DNA from: Chaenocephalus aceratus
Lineage: Eukaryota > Chordata > Actinopteri > Perciformes > Channichthyidae
Length of the DNA: 64,000 nt
Direction of reading: 5' to 3'
NCBI GenBank assembly: GCA_023974075.1
Contig: CM043790.1
Span: 5,664,281 to 5,728,280, forward strand
Within the stretch, counting starts at the first letter, position 1, and the number at the start of each line of letters is the position of its first letter. Positions 13,501 to 23,660 of the stretch are shown here, piece after piece. The translations under genes were made by a program, and so were the position numbers. Below the pieces are notes generated by a model. It was not told the DNA's origin and did no database searches. It worked only from the letters and a program-made list of their open reading frames with translations.

Positions 13501-16500
13501 CACAGTATCTCTCAGTGTCACATCTACATATTCAAATAAAGAATGCATGTTTCTAGCTGCTGGGTATATAACACTGTGTGTAAAATTTCAACTGTTGTAT
13601 TTCACCAGAGCCCGGTCCAGTTTCTTTTTTGTATATTATGATGGTATTAACACTATTGGAAACAAAGCACTATCTTAAGTGATTATTTTTAATAGGGGAA
13701 ATATTTTCCTTTTTTATTATGTGTAAATGATGGAGATTGATGACTAGACATGTTCTTTCTCTGATGAGATATTTTCAACCTATTCATTGTTGGATGGTTA
13801 TGATCCATTTGAATCATCATGAATTAGCTGAAAGTGTTTAATGTCTGAATGACTGTAAAAATAAATCTTGGTAAGGGGACACATACTGTAGTACTGCTAT
13901 GCTTTCACAGAGTTCAAGAGGTTACGTGTGTGTTTGGCACCGCCTACTGGTCAATGTGTAAATAGTTAAACCACTGAGACTATCAACATCATTTATAGAA
14001 TTGTGTACAATTTGGAGATATCTGGTTATTTACAGAATGTCAGGAACTTGTATTTAACTTTGTATTTAAAGGCTGTACTTACCTCATCTACTTCATTATA
14101 ATTAAGTTTCAATTTGTTGGAGATATCTACCGAAATTAGCATGCTAACTGACTAGCCCCTGCCCGTTCACAATTAGTGAGCAGAGGTTGGCCCGTCTTAT
14201 TACTGTCCTGCCACAGCCAAAGTAACTGGATTTTTTTTTTTGTCAGAGCATTTCATTTACTAAATACTCTACCCAACCTAGCTTTTTCTGTACATTTTAA
14301 AGCTCTGATTTTATTTTTACCAAATGTAACTATTTGGCTCATCTTCCTACAAAATCTCTGTGGTTTATTAAAAGAACATTTTAAGTCTTAAACTGTTGAT
14401 GAGTGTTCAGAGGCATACCTTACTTCTTCTCCAGCGAAGTCAAACACTTGGGTGATGGTGACTTTAGCAGGTTCAGGAGCTTTGGTGTCTTTACTCGAGG
14501 GAGCAACCTTCAATACTGAGATATCCTCCTGAGGAGGAATACAAAACATCAGTATATAGGATGTACAAGGATGAGACACATAATCAATGCTTTACATGTG
14601 ATATTGTTATGCAACTTTAAAAAAAATCATATCCCAAGTCAGGGGCCGGAGGACCGTGGAACAGACAATAAAACAACCACTTTGTTTCCCTCTCTATTTA
14701 TCCAGGTTTATAACCATTTTAAACATGGCCTTCTGTGACTTTATTTAGTTAGTTTATGTTTAGTGTATGTACACAACAAACTATGAACTATGGTGTATGA
14801 AAGGAAATATGGAGAAGGGTGAACATTTATTATTACAATTTATTTCAGATGAGTTCTTATTTGTAGAAAAAGCAAGCGGCTGTTCTAGACCAATTTTAGT
14901 CGGGGGGGCCGTGATGGGGGCTGTTCTGTATGAGTGTTGCACATTAAATGCAGGACAAGCGTAAAGTCATGCTGCACAAAAGAAACATAAAATACCATGA
15001 TTGGTGTTTGTTTCAGTTACAGAATGTGCCTCAGTAACTTAGTGAAGAGGTATTTAATGACATCATTAAAAACAAAAAACTATTTCCACTATTACTTTCA
15101 TGCAACACTTTCATACGTGACACTGTCATAGACTATTATATCTGAAGGGGGCCAGAGGGGGGTCCAAGCTCAGTGTGGCAGGGGCAATGACTGGCCCCTG
15201 TTGGCCCCAAATTAGAACCGCCCATGGTAAAAAAGCCTGTTACCAATTCATGAGGAATTATTTGATTGTTAATCTTCTGTTTGGCTTCATAATGGTTGAA
15301 AGGATGATCAATATTGTTTCACCTCAGTTTATTTTTTATGTTTGTTGTGTTTAAGAGTCTATAGTGTGTAATGTGTGTTTGACTGTGTTTAGATTAGCTA
15401 ATGCTGATTCTTATAAAGACAATATAAGACAAAGCACCATGTGTAAGTTTGGTTAGGAATTGGGTTTGAGTGTTAACCTATTCAAAATTGGTACGTTCTT
15501 GATTGGGTTTAGGATATATTTACCTTCTGTGTGGAACCGGACTGAGCGGCCAGTGCGGACTCTTTGGGTCTGGTTCCAACGTCAGACAGGAAGCTGGCCC
15601 ACAGGTCGTCAGATTTCTTCTTCAGTTTGTCCTCAGCCTTCGGCCCTACCTTGGTGAGTTGTTCCACCTCTTCCTGTGGCCGCTCCTCTGCTTCTGCTCC
15701 GTCCCCCTCTTCATTATCTACTTTCAGTACTCCTTTCTTCCTCTTTCTATAAAAAGAATGGTTTTCATCATTCACATCATCTTTTTAGTAGCAAATAGGG
15801 TAATTCTTTATTTATCTGTTTAATATAAGATATAAGTGCGCTGAAAAGTACTAAATGTGGTTAATTCAATCAAAATGGCGGACATTACGGTACAATAATT
15901 TTAGATGCTATTTAACATGCCTGCTGATAAAATGCTGCTTATCCAAGATGTTGGAGTTGTGGAAGTTGTGATGTGGAAAAGGAAATGGAAAAAATAGATC
16001 CTAACAACGTGTTGGACTGCTAATTGACCCTTTTGGCTTTTTTTAAAGATGGATATGGAAAGTTTAGCCCTTCATCTGATATCATTCCGTCATTATTTCT
16101 TTCATCTTATAACTTGTTTATTATTTTCTCACCTCACACTGATGTCCTCTTTTTTCCTCTTCTTCTTGCTATCGCTGCCATCATGTGGCACAGTGTCACT
16201 CTCGTTCAGAGGGTCTTCCTTCTCACACTCATTAAGGTCATCCTCACTCAGGTTATCATCTGAGGAGAGAACAGGAGGCAGACATGAGAAGGAAAGAATG
16301 TGAATACACAGATCAATAATGTAGTTCATTAAAAATGTGCTAAATCATGTTGTTATGGTATGATTTAATCATGTTATCATTTACCCTGTAATTAAAGCTT
16401 ACACAAATAGTTTGTTTGATTTCATGTCATGCAGTTTATTTGCACAGTTCATTTTTGACATATATTATATATATTAGGGCTGTCCCGAATACCATTTTTC

Positions 16501-17731
16501 GGGCTCCGGATATTCGGTAGTAATCAGCAGCGAATATTCGGCCAGCGCGGGGGCGTAGTAATCAGCAGCGAACCACTTCAACACATGTATTTCGGTGTAT
16601 TCACGGCATTCATTTTGTTATTCTACAGTATTGTTGTTTTATAGTTATTTGTTAATGTAACCCAATTTGTGTTCTTTGAAATTGAAAAGGATATTGCATT
16701 GTGTGTGTTACTTTCGTTGCAGTTGTATTATGTCTTAAGTGTAATTTGGCTTGGCTTTCTATTTATGGACATGCTTTTATTTTGAAGGAGAGTTAGCGCA
16801 GTTGACAGGAAGTTGTTGTTGCTTTGGAAACAACGTAACGGAGATTAACGGAGAAAAGTAATATCTACATATAAAGACGGAGAAAGTAAACGATAACGTT
16901 TATGGTTAAGTGTTAGCACCCCCCGAAGAGGCACAAGCTCTTACGTTGATATTGGAGATTTCAATCAATTCAATTTGAAAAAAACGGGGGAAAAACAAAC
17001 AAAACGAATATCCGAATAACGAAATTGAAACCCGAATAGTACTCCAACGAACGAATATTCAGATATTCGAGAACAGCCCTAATATATATATATATATATC
17101 AATAATTCTGTTTTAATTACATTGAATATGTTTGCATTAAGACAATTGTTTGTGGTGTGATATACTGGATATTATACAAGGTTATAATATTTGTTTTAAA
17201 AATATATAATGTAATGACATTTTAACTAAGTTGCCATTACAAATTCTGTACCTGAAACAAACACAAACATGTTGTTTTTTTGTGCGCTATGACTTTATAC
17301 TGAACAAAAAACACAAATCTTGAACACTGTCTCACCCCCCCTGATTAATAACTCGCCCCAACATGGCCCCCAAGGACAATTGTTCTAGAACCGCCAGTGG
17401 TCTTTAGACTCCAGGTTTGTACATCTGCTGTGAAGAAATTCAGCAATAAATGTCCTTGTTCTTGATGGCTCAAAGTCTCTACACAGCGGTGTTATCGTTT
17501 TAAAAGCGTACCTTTGGCTAGTTATAGCTAATAGAGCTAATTGAATCTATTTTATATAAAAAGTAAATTCATTAGCTACAACAACTAAAACCACAACAGT
17601 CCTCCTCCATGCGGTGTGTACTACGCTTCTGATAAAGCGCAGCTTTGTTTACCACCCTAACCTGAAGGGACGTAGTCTGCATCTTCATTAGACGAGTATC
17701 CGTCAGAGTCGTAGTCATCGTAGTCCATCAT
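1..17731 (-). CDS. cfdp1: cfdp1, craniofacial development protein 1 (BCNT family), partial: coding exons 1-6
   Basis: Six exons on the minus strand (17662-17731, 16133-16259, 15524-15746, 14419-14528, 4924-5052, 1-84) join in frame with GT-AG borders to 247 codons plus 2 nt. The protein has an acidic N-terminus (MMDYDDYDSDGYSS), Lys/Arg clusters near residues 55-72, the conserved block DDLWASFLSDVG (about 112-123), TQVFDFAGEEVR (about 166-177), a Glu run from exon 5 and the start of the BCNT-C domain, ending in KMSTLEKS. Order and spacing match vertebrate CFDP1, which is about 300 residues, so roughly the last 50 codons lie beyond the left edge. The family is a nuclear chromatin factor, the counterpart of yeast Swc5 in SWR1/SRCAP-type H2A.Z exchange; that role is family knowledge, not read from this sequence. 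No frameshift or stop is seen in the exons, so the gene looks intact despite introns full of transposons. Confidence 0.95.
770..900 (+). repeat. dispersed repeat, copy 1
   Basis: It resembles 30757-30900 on this strand and 58145-58285 on the other. All three share a core around GTTGCTAACAAGTGACT and a downstream TGACCGTGATGT-like or gcttagcgg block. Family unknown. Confidence 0.5.
1753..2028 (+). repeat. left terminal inverted repeat of the Tc1 element
   Basis: It pairs with 3108-3378. Both contain the blocks AATAAAAGGCCACTCT, the TGTGGCATATCAAGATGCTG block and the TTGTTTTTGCTCCCAT block, in inverse order. Confidence 0.9.
2051..3062 (+). pseudogene. Tc1-type DDE transposase with one frameshift
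   Basis: It starts at ATG 2051, 26 bp inside the left terminal repeat. The N-terminal half has paired-like helix-turn-helix segments (MSTRAVARELNVHFSTISRL) and a basic RRPRVTT linker. The catalytic triad is visible: Asp in FTDESRFS, Asp in QHDNARPH and Glu in SPIEHVWD. The open frame stops after NIQQLGSH at 2953. The expected C-terminus continues one frame over (AAIEEEWTNIPQATINN to GGHTRY, stop at 3062). About 2 bp appear to be missing near 2935-2945. The full family protein is about 340 residues. The catalytic residues are intact, so the lesion is only at the C-terminus. Confidence 0.93.
3108..3378 (-). repeat. right terminal inverted repeat of the Tc1 element
   Basis: It is the inverse of 1753-2028 with only a few mismatches, and ends at the TA duplication at 3379-3380. 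Confidence 0.9.
4507..4582 (+). repeat. (GT)n microsatellite
   Basis: An uninterrupted GT tract of about 76 nt. On the cfdp1 sense strand it is an AC tract about 340 nt after the exon 5 donor. Long Thr-His open frames here are artefacts of the repeat. Confidence 0.97.
4924..5052 (-). CDS. cfdp1: cfdp1 coding exon 5
   Basis: It is 129 nt, with acceptor CCCTCTGTCAG and donor AG|GTACCC. It encodes RVNKVVSADSKEAKIYLEN, then a Glu/Asp run and a Pro-rich end. It completes the EEVR motif from exon 4 across a roughly 9.4-kb intron. Confidence 0.92.
6403..7554 (-). pseudogene. LINE reverse transcriptase domain, copy A
   Basis: A 383-codon open frame without stops. It holds RT motifs LDLSAAFDTVNHQ, TGVPQGSVLGPLLF, the catalytic CYADDTQL box and the C-terminal LHWLPVTARIHFKT region that is typical of CR1/L2-like elements. 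It begins inside the RT, so the polymerase is only complete if joined to disrupted upstream sequence. Target-primed reverse transcription is the family function. Confidence 0.9.
7555..9207 (-). pseudogene. LINE endonuclease and linker region, copy A
   Basis: The frame 8062-8850 encodes LLGDFNLQTG, VLDLIFSRN and SDHFFISFSL, the APE-type endonuclease core, then a linker rich in Ser and Pro. It stops at 8062. The reading continues in a different frame at 7830-8117 before returning, so at least two frameshifts separate endonuclease and RT. The upstream endonuclease part near 8900-9130 matches copy B. Confidence 0.85.
9208..9776. mobile_element. MITE inserted in LINE copy A
   Basis: LINE copy B reads straight through from GGATCTCA to TGGAGCA (about 40580), while copy A carries about 570 bp at this point. 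The ends are inverted: ATGCCCCTTTCACAC on the left and GTGTGAAAGCCGCAT on the right. The interior has GC-rich self-complementary stretches (gctccggct/agccggagc). It has no coding capacity. Confidence 0.8.
10174..11380. mobile_element. non-autonomous DNA element, about 1.2 kb
   Basis: The terminal inverted repeats TAGGCTTGTTTGAGACA (10174) and its complement TGTCTCAAACAAGCCTA (ending 11380) are perfect over 17 bp. A clean target duplication was not found. A hAT-like origin is a guess from the TAGG start. No long conserved frame is inside. Confidence 0.72.
12614..13412. mobile_element. possible inverted-repeat element
   Basis: CCGGTCAACATGTCCGTT near 12616 reappears inverted near 13395-13412 (AACGGACATTTTGACCGG), with one mismatch in 18. 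The neighbouring blocks also contain CCGGT motifs. Borders are uncertain. Confidence 0.45.
14419..14528 (-). CDS. cfdp1: cfdp1 coding exon 4
   Basis: It is 110 nt, with acceptor TTCCTCCTCAG and donor AAG|GTATGC. It encodes EDISVLKVAPSS and the conserved segment KVTITQVFDFAGEEV, which identifies the CFDP1 family. An Arg codon is split onto exon 5. Confidence 0.94.
14875..15226. mobile_element. MITE in cfdp1 intron 3
   Basis: The left end has AGCGGCTGTTCTAGACC followed by a G run. The right end has AATTAGAACCGCCC preceded by GGCCCC, giving imperfect inverted ends about 350 bp apart. A related end (GTTCTAGAACCGCC) lies at 17380-17396 in intron 1. Probably hAT-like, not proven. Confidence 0.55.
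15524..15746 (-). CDS. cfdp1: cfdp1 coding exon 3
   Basis: It is 223 nt, with acceptor TTTTTATAG and donor AAG|GTAAAT. It encodes residues 66-140, a basic start (RKRKKG), a Glu-rich middle and the diagnostic DDLWASFLSDVG. Open frames on the opposite strand across this exon are shadows. Confidence 0.94.
16133..16259 (-). CDS. cfdp1: cfdp1 coding exon 2
   Basis: It is entered through a CTCTCCTCAG acceptor and left by AG|GTGAGA. It completes the split Asp codon and encodes DDNLSEDDLNE, then a Lys/Arg stretch (KKKRKK) that could serve as a nuclear localisation signal. It is 127 nt long and in phase with both neighbours. Confidence 0.92.
16475..17081. mobile_element. hAT-type non-autonomous element in cfdp1 intron 1
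   Basis: The ends are TAGGGCTGTCCCGAAT and, inverted, ATTCGAGAACAGCCCTA. They are flanked by ATATATAT on both sides (16467-16474 and 17082-17089), an 8-bp duplication of hAT size. The flank is AT-repeat, so the duplication alone is weak evidence. It is 607 bp with no intact transposase. Confidence 0.8.
17662..17731 (-). CDS. cfdp1: cfdp1 coding exon 1
   Basis: The first ATG is at 17731 (two tandem Met codons). The exon encodes 23 residues ending DYVPS plus one base and is followed by a GTTAGG donor. The acidic, Tyr/Asp-rich start and the DYVPS motif are typical of CFDP1. The second ATG at 17728 could also be used. Confidence 0.93.
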
Positions 17732-17830
17732 TTTGGAGAAGCTTCAGACTGATAGTGAAGTCAATAAAGAGGGCTACCAGCGACAGTGGGTTTGCTACTT
17801 GCTTACTTCCAGGGGTTACGGAAGTAAACC
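17732..17830 (-). promoter_or_regulatory. probable cfdp1 5'UTR/promoter region with ETS-like sites
   Basis: Upstream of the start codon there is no TATA box. There are two GGAA cores on the gene strand within about 20 bp (from ACTTCC at 17805-17810 and CGGAAGT at 17819-17825), as in many TATA-less housekeeping promoters. The transcription start cannot be fixed by eye. Confidence 0.4.
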
Positions 17831-18194
17831 TAACCGGGTTTAAATGCCTCCTTTCTAGCAGAACTACCGTTTTAATGTTGCTCTTTTAGAGCTTTAATAT
17901 ATTTAAATACATTTAGTGCACGATATGTATGAAACTGGGTACTACAGTTAGCCTTTCTGAAATTGAATGTGAAGACAACGGAAAGCTCAAAGGCTCAAAA
18001 TGTTGGACTGCTGCTCTCCTCTGTTGCAGCGACCAGGCGAGTGTGTCTGCATCAGCGCCACCTGCAGGGGGGGAGGGTCAATACAACAATAATATCAGCA
18101 CAGCGCCAATCAGTCAGCCAGGATAAGATGTATAGGCCTACGGTAGGCCCTACTGTATAGTACTTGATACTGATGGTAATAATATTTTATTGAA

Positions 18195-18275
18195 CTATCA
18201 TTTCAGGTCTCTCTTGAGAATGAGACCCTGTGTCTCAATGAGATTGTACCTGTATAAATAAAGGCTAAATAAAAA
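18195..18275 (+). repeat. retroposon 3' end
   Basis: It has CTCAATGAGATTGTACCTG, then TATAAATAAAGG. The same family is inverted at 32101-32185 (CCTTTATTTATCCAGGTAAA). It is a common kind of teleost LINE/SINE 3' end; I cannot name the family with certainty. Confidence 0.6.
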
Positions 18276-20688
18276 AATGCCTTCTGCTTTCCGTCCACTT
18301 TCCTTTATTGTATTAATAAAGCAAAAATATCAAACAGTAAACAGCAGGACGGACAGTAAAGCCAAGGAGAGATTGGATTAGATTAGATTAGATTTGATAA
18401 CATGAGATTAGATTAAATGTATTTATAATCCAAAATGAGAAATTGTTTTTTCAAAGCAGCATGTTAACATGGCATTGCACATAAATAGAAACAATTCAAA
18501 AAGAAACATAAAGAGTTTATATACAAATCAACAGTAAAAACACAGATACTCTACAGATACACAATATAAAATTAACAGAATAAATTAGAATACTATAATA
18601 GACCTAGCCTCTAGTTAAAACAATAAAAGCGTTGAATAGTATACACATTATAAAAGTGAGAAAAGTGGTTGCAGTTATTTAAATTAAATGTTTTTGCAAT
18701 GGGGTAGAGTGTGAGTACAATATATACACATTTTTTAAGGTTATTGAAAGGAAAAAACCTAGTGGAATCTGGGTAAAATGAAACAATTAGAGAAACGGAG
18801 TATCCATTATGATAACAGTTTGTTCAGTGTCCTGTATTTTGCAGTGGATGATGGAAAAACCTTCTTCATCAGTTTATAAGTCTCGCTGGTGTCCCCCTCT
18901 CCAATATGTCTTACAACCAGCAGAGGAGGCTGTCTGGTTAAATGAGCTCTAATAACCTGGAGTGAGACAACGCACAGATACTTACATCTTCACATCTGCT
19001 TTCATGGATATGATCTCACACCTTTTTAGGTTAAAAAATATATTATTATCATAATTGATAATTTGTTGACTATTTTTCCATCGTGTGTCATATGTTAGAT
19101 CAGTAAACAGTAATTTAATGTAATGTTAAGACAATGAAAAGCAAACATATTTTCCCTTTTGAAAAGCTTAAACAAGTAAAAGTTAAAATTCCTTACTTTT
19201 ATTCAATTTAACACACCCACATACAGACACACACTCACACACACAGATAATGATTTTTTTTATTGATTAGTTTGTTGATAAAATAATTGACTCATTTGTG
19301 TTATGATGACACCCTAAAAACGTAGTAGTTAACACAAAAATCATTGCCATTCATACCATCACTGACATGGGGGCGCACAACGCTAATCTTTTCATATAAT
19401 TTAATGCGTTGCATGATGGGACTCTTGGCCGACTGAAATGTACATTCCTTTGTGGGAAATATTTATACGATAATATATATACAATAAGATATTCCTTTAG
19501 ATGAAGTCTGAAATTTGACTTGTGTAACAGCAGCTCCATTTGCATCATTAACAAGGACAGATATTAAGACACAATACAAGAAAAACAAACATTTAACATA
19601 AAATCACAATCACTGAGAGAAACATGCTCAAAGACCCTTTGGCGTGCATTTGACCTGGGATGTTGCTGTTTGAATGGACTGGTGCAAGTGGTGCATGAAG
19701 GAGTGCTTCAGTCTGACTTTATTCAAACGAGGGACCCTGTATCTCCGATTAGATGGCATCAATTCCTATTCACAGTTCAGAACGTAGTTTGGGTCAGAGG
19801 GGATTTTGTTGGACGGCCTCACTAGGTTTTTATGTTATGCTGACTCATAAAGTCTCTGACACAGTTGACCTACAATCTTTGAGCAGATTTTCAGTTTGAT
19901 TTAAAGCAGTCGACAAACATTTGTACCAAGTGTATTGCAACACTGTAGAATAGTCAGCATTACAGACGTAAAGAACAACAGAATAATTAGTCTACTCGCC
20001 CCAAAAGACCTATGGCGGCAGAAAAATCAATTCAGTTTTGTCCTTTTGCAGAGATAATTAATATAGTCTTTCCATGACAGCAGATCATTACACCCAAGTC
20101 TTTGTATAACATTATACTTTTTATTTAAACAATATAAAGGATAATAATCACACTTGACTCAATTCACACTCCCCAGTAAAATGTTGTAGGGTTTTCCTAG
20201 TGTAGGGTAGATAGGTAGGTACAGAGGCTGTGGTTGATGCTGTTTTCTGCCCTGCTTTGCCCTATCACCATTTAGTTTAGTGTGTTTACTTTGAATAACC
20301 AATACATTTCAAACTACAACGTATCCAGTAAATGTTATTTCCAGTTTTTTGGTCATATTCATATTCTGTACAAACTGTAAAGTCTACTGAGACAAATGTA
20401 ACGTTTGTGATATTGGGCTATATAAATTAACTTTGATTGATTCTGCTGATTCTGCCAAACTGCTCATTGAGGCTCTCATCATAAGTTGTTGCCTGTGATT
20501 CTAGAAGTCCAAAGTATGCTGAGCCATCCAAGTATGGCGACATCTTAGCAGTGACATCAGCGCCCACTTTCTCCCGCTCAATCAACGTAAGGGCAAAGAG
20601 GCGGAGCCAGAGCGGGCCTGGCTGCTGAAACACGCCCACCGAGCTAGCAAAGGCTAACAATGCTGCTCTGCGTTGCTAGTCGGCTGAC

Positions 20689-21118
20689 CTGCAGGCCCAA
20701 TCCCAAACCACTCCCTCGACCCTACCCCTCCGTGACGGAGTGCACTCCGTCTGTAGCCACACTCGCAGCTCAACGAGGCTCTTAAAAAAGAGTTGTTAAA
20801 TAATAGTGAAGTCACGTTGTAATAAAAATAACTCATCTCTCTCGAGTTTTCTTTTTGAGCTTTGCTAAAAGCCACTGTGTCAAGTGTCCATCTTGGGTTG
20901 CCAGTCCGGAGTTGTCCAATATGGCGGACCATCTCGCACATACGCAGTACCGATCGGGCAGGGGGACGAATCGGGTAGTGACAGGCTTGATAGCCCACTC
21001 CCCCTCCACACCGCTCCACACTCGTTGGTTTGGAACAGCCCTCAATATGGCGGACCCTCCGCGTGAACGCGCAAACGGAGGGGTAGGGTGTAGGGGGCGG
21101 TTTGGGAATGGGCCGCAG
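20689..21118. mobile_element. MITE with about 42-bp imperfect inverted ends
   Basis: The left end, CTGCAGGCCCAATCCCAAAC followed by CTACCCCTCC, is inverted at the right end (GGAGGGGTAG, then GTTTGGGAATGGGCCGCAG). The interior 20765-20985 is closely similar, in inverse orientation, to 62288-62488. 430 bp, no gene. Confidence 0.75.
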
Positions 21119-22423
21119 TCTGCCGCTCCCTGTTCCTACACTTTACTCCCAAAACAATCACATAAAAAAATCAAAACAATCAAAGTATCTTTCTGTGCTT
21201 CTTAACTTCCCTACCCTCAAAATTGAGAGCAAATACATCTACAACAAAGCTTACCAATATACAAGAGACAACTAAATGTAAACAGTCACACTCTTCATTT
21301 TCTCAACCAAACACAGGAAGAACTACGGTGTCTTTTAATAATTTTTACGTAAAATGTTAATTAGTACAACTGACAATGTCAATAAAAGTGTACGAAGGCA
21401 CCAGACTGGCAGGAAAAAAAAAAGTTGCTTTAGGGATAGATTTAAGCAACAGAAGCGTGACTTCTAAAGAGGAAAGGGAAGAAGGTTATTAGTATAAATA
21501 ATGGGTTAATGTGACCATATACAGGCACACTCAACTGAGTGTGTTTCTGTGTGTCTGAGTGTGTATGTGCATATGAGTCACCTAATTATGTTGTTGGTTG
21601 TAACACAGGAATAAATTGTTGGTCGTGATTCATGATCAGTCCAGGACAAAAAGTGACCAACGATGGCGAGAATAATAAGGCGTATAATAAGATAAGAGGT
21701 TGAAACTCTTAGACTCCAAAAACCCCAAAATAAGGTTTTAGGACGAGATAGTATAAGTAAAAATGTAGTAGTGGGTAAGTCACTAAGTTTGAATTAATCA
21801 CAGTTGCCGATTATCGTATAAAGGAAGGACACAGAAAGTGTATTAGACAGTAAAGCTCATAAGAAGCAAAGAGAGATGTTCCCATAAAGAGCAAGGGCCA
21901 TTATACCTTCTGTACCTAAATAACACATAATTGCTGTGTCACAATGTAATGTGTTCAGATGGCTGGCATGAGGCTCCATTTGAAGATGACCTATGAGGAG
22001 TGATTAAGTGTAATTTGCACATATTATTAAAAGCTGGAGGTGACAGAGTGGTGTTCGTCATCTGCCGCATGGGTTTAGTGAGAGCACGGCCAATTAGCTC
22101 TGTGATCAAATACAAACCAACGCTAAAGGCTTGATGTTTAGTTTAGTTTTATTGAGACGACCATTAGCTGAAAGAGAGCTCAACGATCAAACTCTGTTTC
22201 CTCCTCTCAAAATAATGAAAGTAACAGTTTCGCTAAAATGTGTTAACAAACTACATAAACTTTGAATAGGACTTATTAATATCAACCTTTTTTACACATA
22301 TTAAGTTCAATATGTTTGCATTCAGAGTAACCACAAATCACAAGAAACGGATGAGGTAATCATTTAAACGGTTGAGACTGAAAGGTCCCATGTCATGGCC
22401 ATTTCTACTGATTATAATTCCAT

Positions 22424-22768
22424 TGTTGAGGTCTACTAGAATAGATTTATAGTGTGCTGTTAAGGGAAATGTTTACATATGTCCTCAGTTATTGTATGTA
22501 ATACTGTTATTGTACCACTGTGAGGCACTGTAGTATTACGTGCTACGCAATGACCAGTCTTGCGTCATGTAAATGAGGGTGTGTTCACCTGATGCACGTG
22601 TACACTGTCTATGTTTGTTCTCTTCTAAGTTAGCTCGGCTGAGCGAAGGAACCACCTGTGAAGCAGAGGAATACATCATGCTCAAGGGCTAAACAGTTCA
22701 TCGTCTCCGTCTCCAATATTTCTCTCCGAGTGCAGCGTAAGAAGAAGCTGCCATCCTAAACCTCAACA
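22424..22768 (+). repeat. 5' LTR of the copia element
   Basis: It begins TGTTGAGGT and ends ACCTCAACA, a perfect 9-bp inverted pair in TG...CA form, and is 345 bp long. The end lies exactly before the primer binding site. No second copy was found, so the LTR is solo at this end. Confidence 0.85.
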
Positions 22769-22783
22769 GGTTATGGGCCCAGG
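22769..22783 (+). other. primer binding site (tRNA-iMet type)
   Basis: GGTTATGGGCCCAGG follows the LTR directly. TTATGGGCCCAG is the form I recall for copia-type elements primed by an internal part of initiator tRNA-Met. Confidence 0.75.
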
Positions 22784-22869
22784 AGTCATTCGGAGAGAAG
22801 TTTGAAGATTTATCACCGTCAGAAAGTCACGGCGAACAGCGTGCTAACGGGATAGCAAGATAAGCTAAC

Positions 22870-23660
22870 ATGGATCATCGAGGGACAAGCAGGTTGCCTC
22901 GACTGATGTTCGACGGAGATGAAACTAAGTATGAACTGTGGGAGACCAAAGTGTTAGGACACCTTCACCTATTAGGGTTAAAGAACACGATTCTAAGAGA
23001 ACCAAATAGTGAAGCCGAGATAGCGGCAGACGGCAAGAAAAATGTAGACGCGTATGCTGAATACAACTTTTAGACGACAAAAGCCTCTCGCTTTTGAGGG
23101 ATGCGCCCGACAATGCAAGAGAAGCCTTAAAGATATTAAGGGGATATTATGCCGGGAGGGGAAAACCCCGGATAATAAACTTGTATACCATGTTGACATC
23201 GCTTCAGAAGACGAACAGTGAAAGTGTCACAGACTATATCATACGGGCAGAAACCACCATCACTGCGCTACGGAACACAGGTGAAACGTTAGGCGACGGC
23301 CTACTGATAGCCATGGTCTTAAAAGGACTGCCTGAGATGTTTAGACCATTTGCAATACACGTGGCACATAATGATGACAATGTAACGTTTCCAGAGTTCA
23401 GGACAAAGCTAAGGAGTTTTGAAGACACAGAGAAATTAAACACGACAGAGTCGAGTGATAACATGATGAAGACTCAAGCGAGACCCGGACGGCGGCCCGC
23501 CAAGCAAGGTGCATATGACAGGAACAGTGACAATGCCGATATTGAGTGTTTTAAGTGCGGCACAAAAGGCCACAGAGCGAGAGTGTGTCGGCAGAAGACA
23601 TGGTGTAGTCAATGCAAAAGTGACACACACAAAGACGCCACGTGCAGGCGTAAAGACTAA
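22870..23660 (+). pseudogene. copia gag polyprotein, frameshifted
   Basis: ATG 22870 opens with a segment containing MFDGDETKYELWETK, typical of copia gag. It stops at 23073 and resumes one frame over (LLDDKSLSLLMRDAPDNA) to 23660. The nucleocapsid knuckle CFKCGTKGHRARVC is at about 23549-23590, followed by a second Cys cluster (CSQCKSDTHKDATC). One base change near 23065-23070 accounts for the break. Confidence 0.88.

Larger units (their letters stand above)
5053..14418 (-). other. cfdp1 intron 4 (about 9.4 kb), transposon-rich
   Basis: It contains an L2-like LINE (6197-about 10130), a MITE within that LINE (9208-9776), another non-autonomous element (10174-11380) and a possible inverted-repeat element (about 12614-13412). 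The stretches 5053-6196 and 11400-12600 show no gene. 11590-11680 resembles 41000-41080 next to the other long L2 copy and may be distal 5' LINE sequence. Confidence 0.7.
17831..22423. other. intergenic sequence without a recognised gene
   Basis: AT-rich. It contains a retroposon 3' tail at 18195-18275, TTAGA-type repeats at 18372-18415 and a MITE at 20689-21118. No conserved exon was recognised. Confidence 0.6.

Noticed and set aside
15503..15823. 106-codon plus-strand frame
   Set aside because: It lies antisense to cfdp1 exon 3, whose identity and splice sites are clear.
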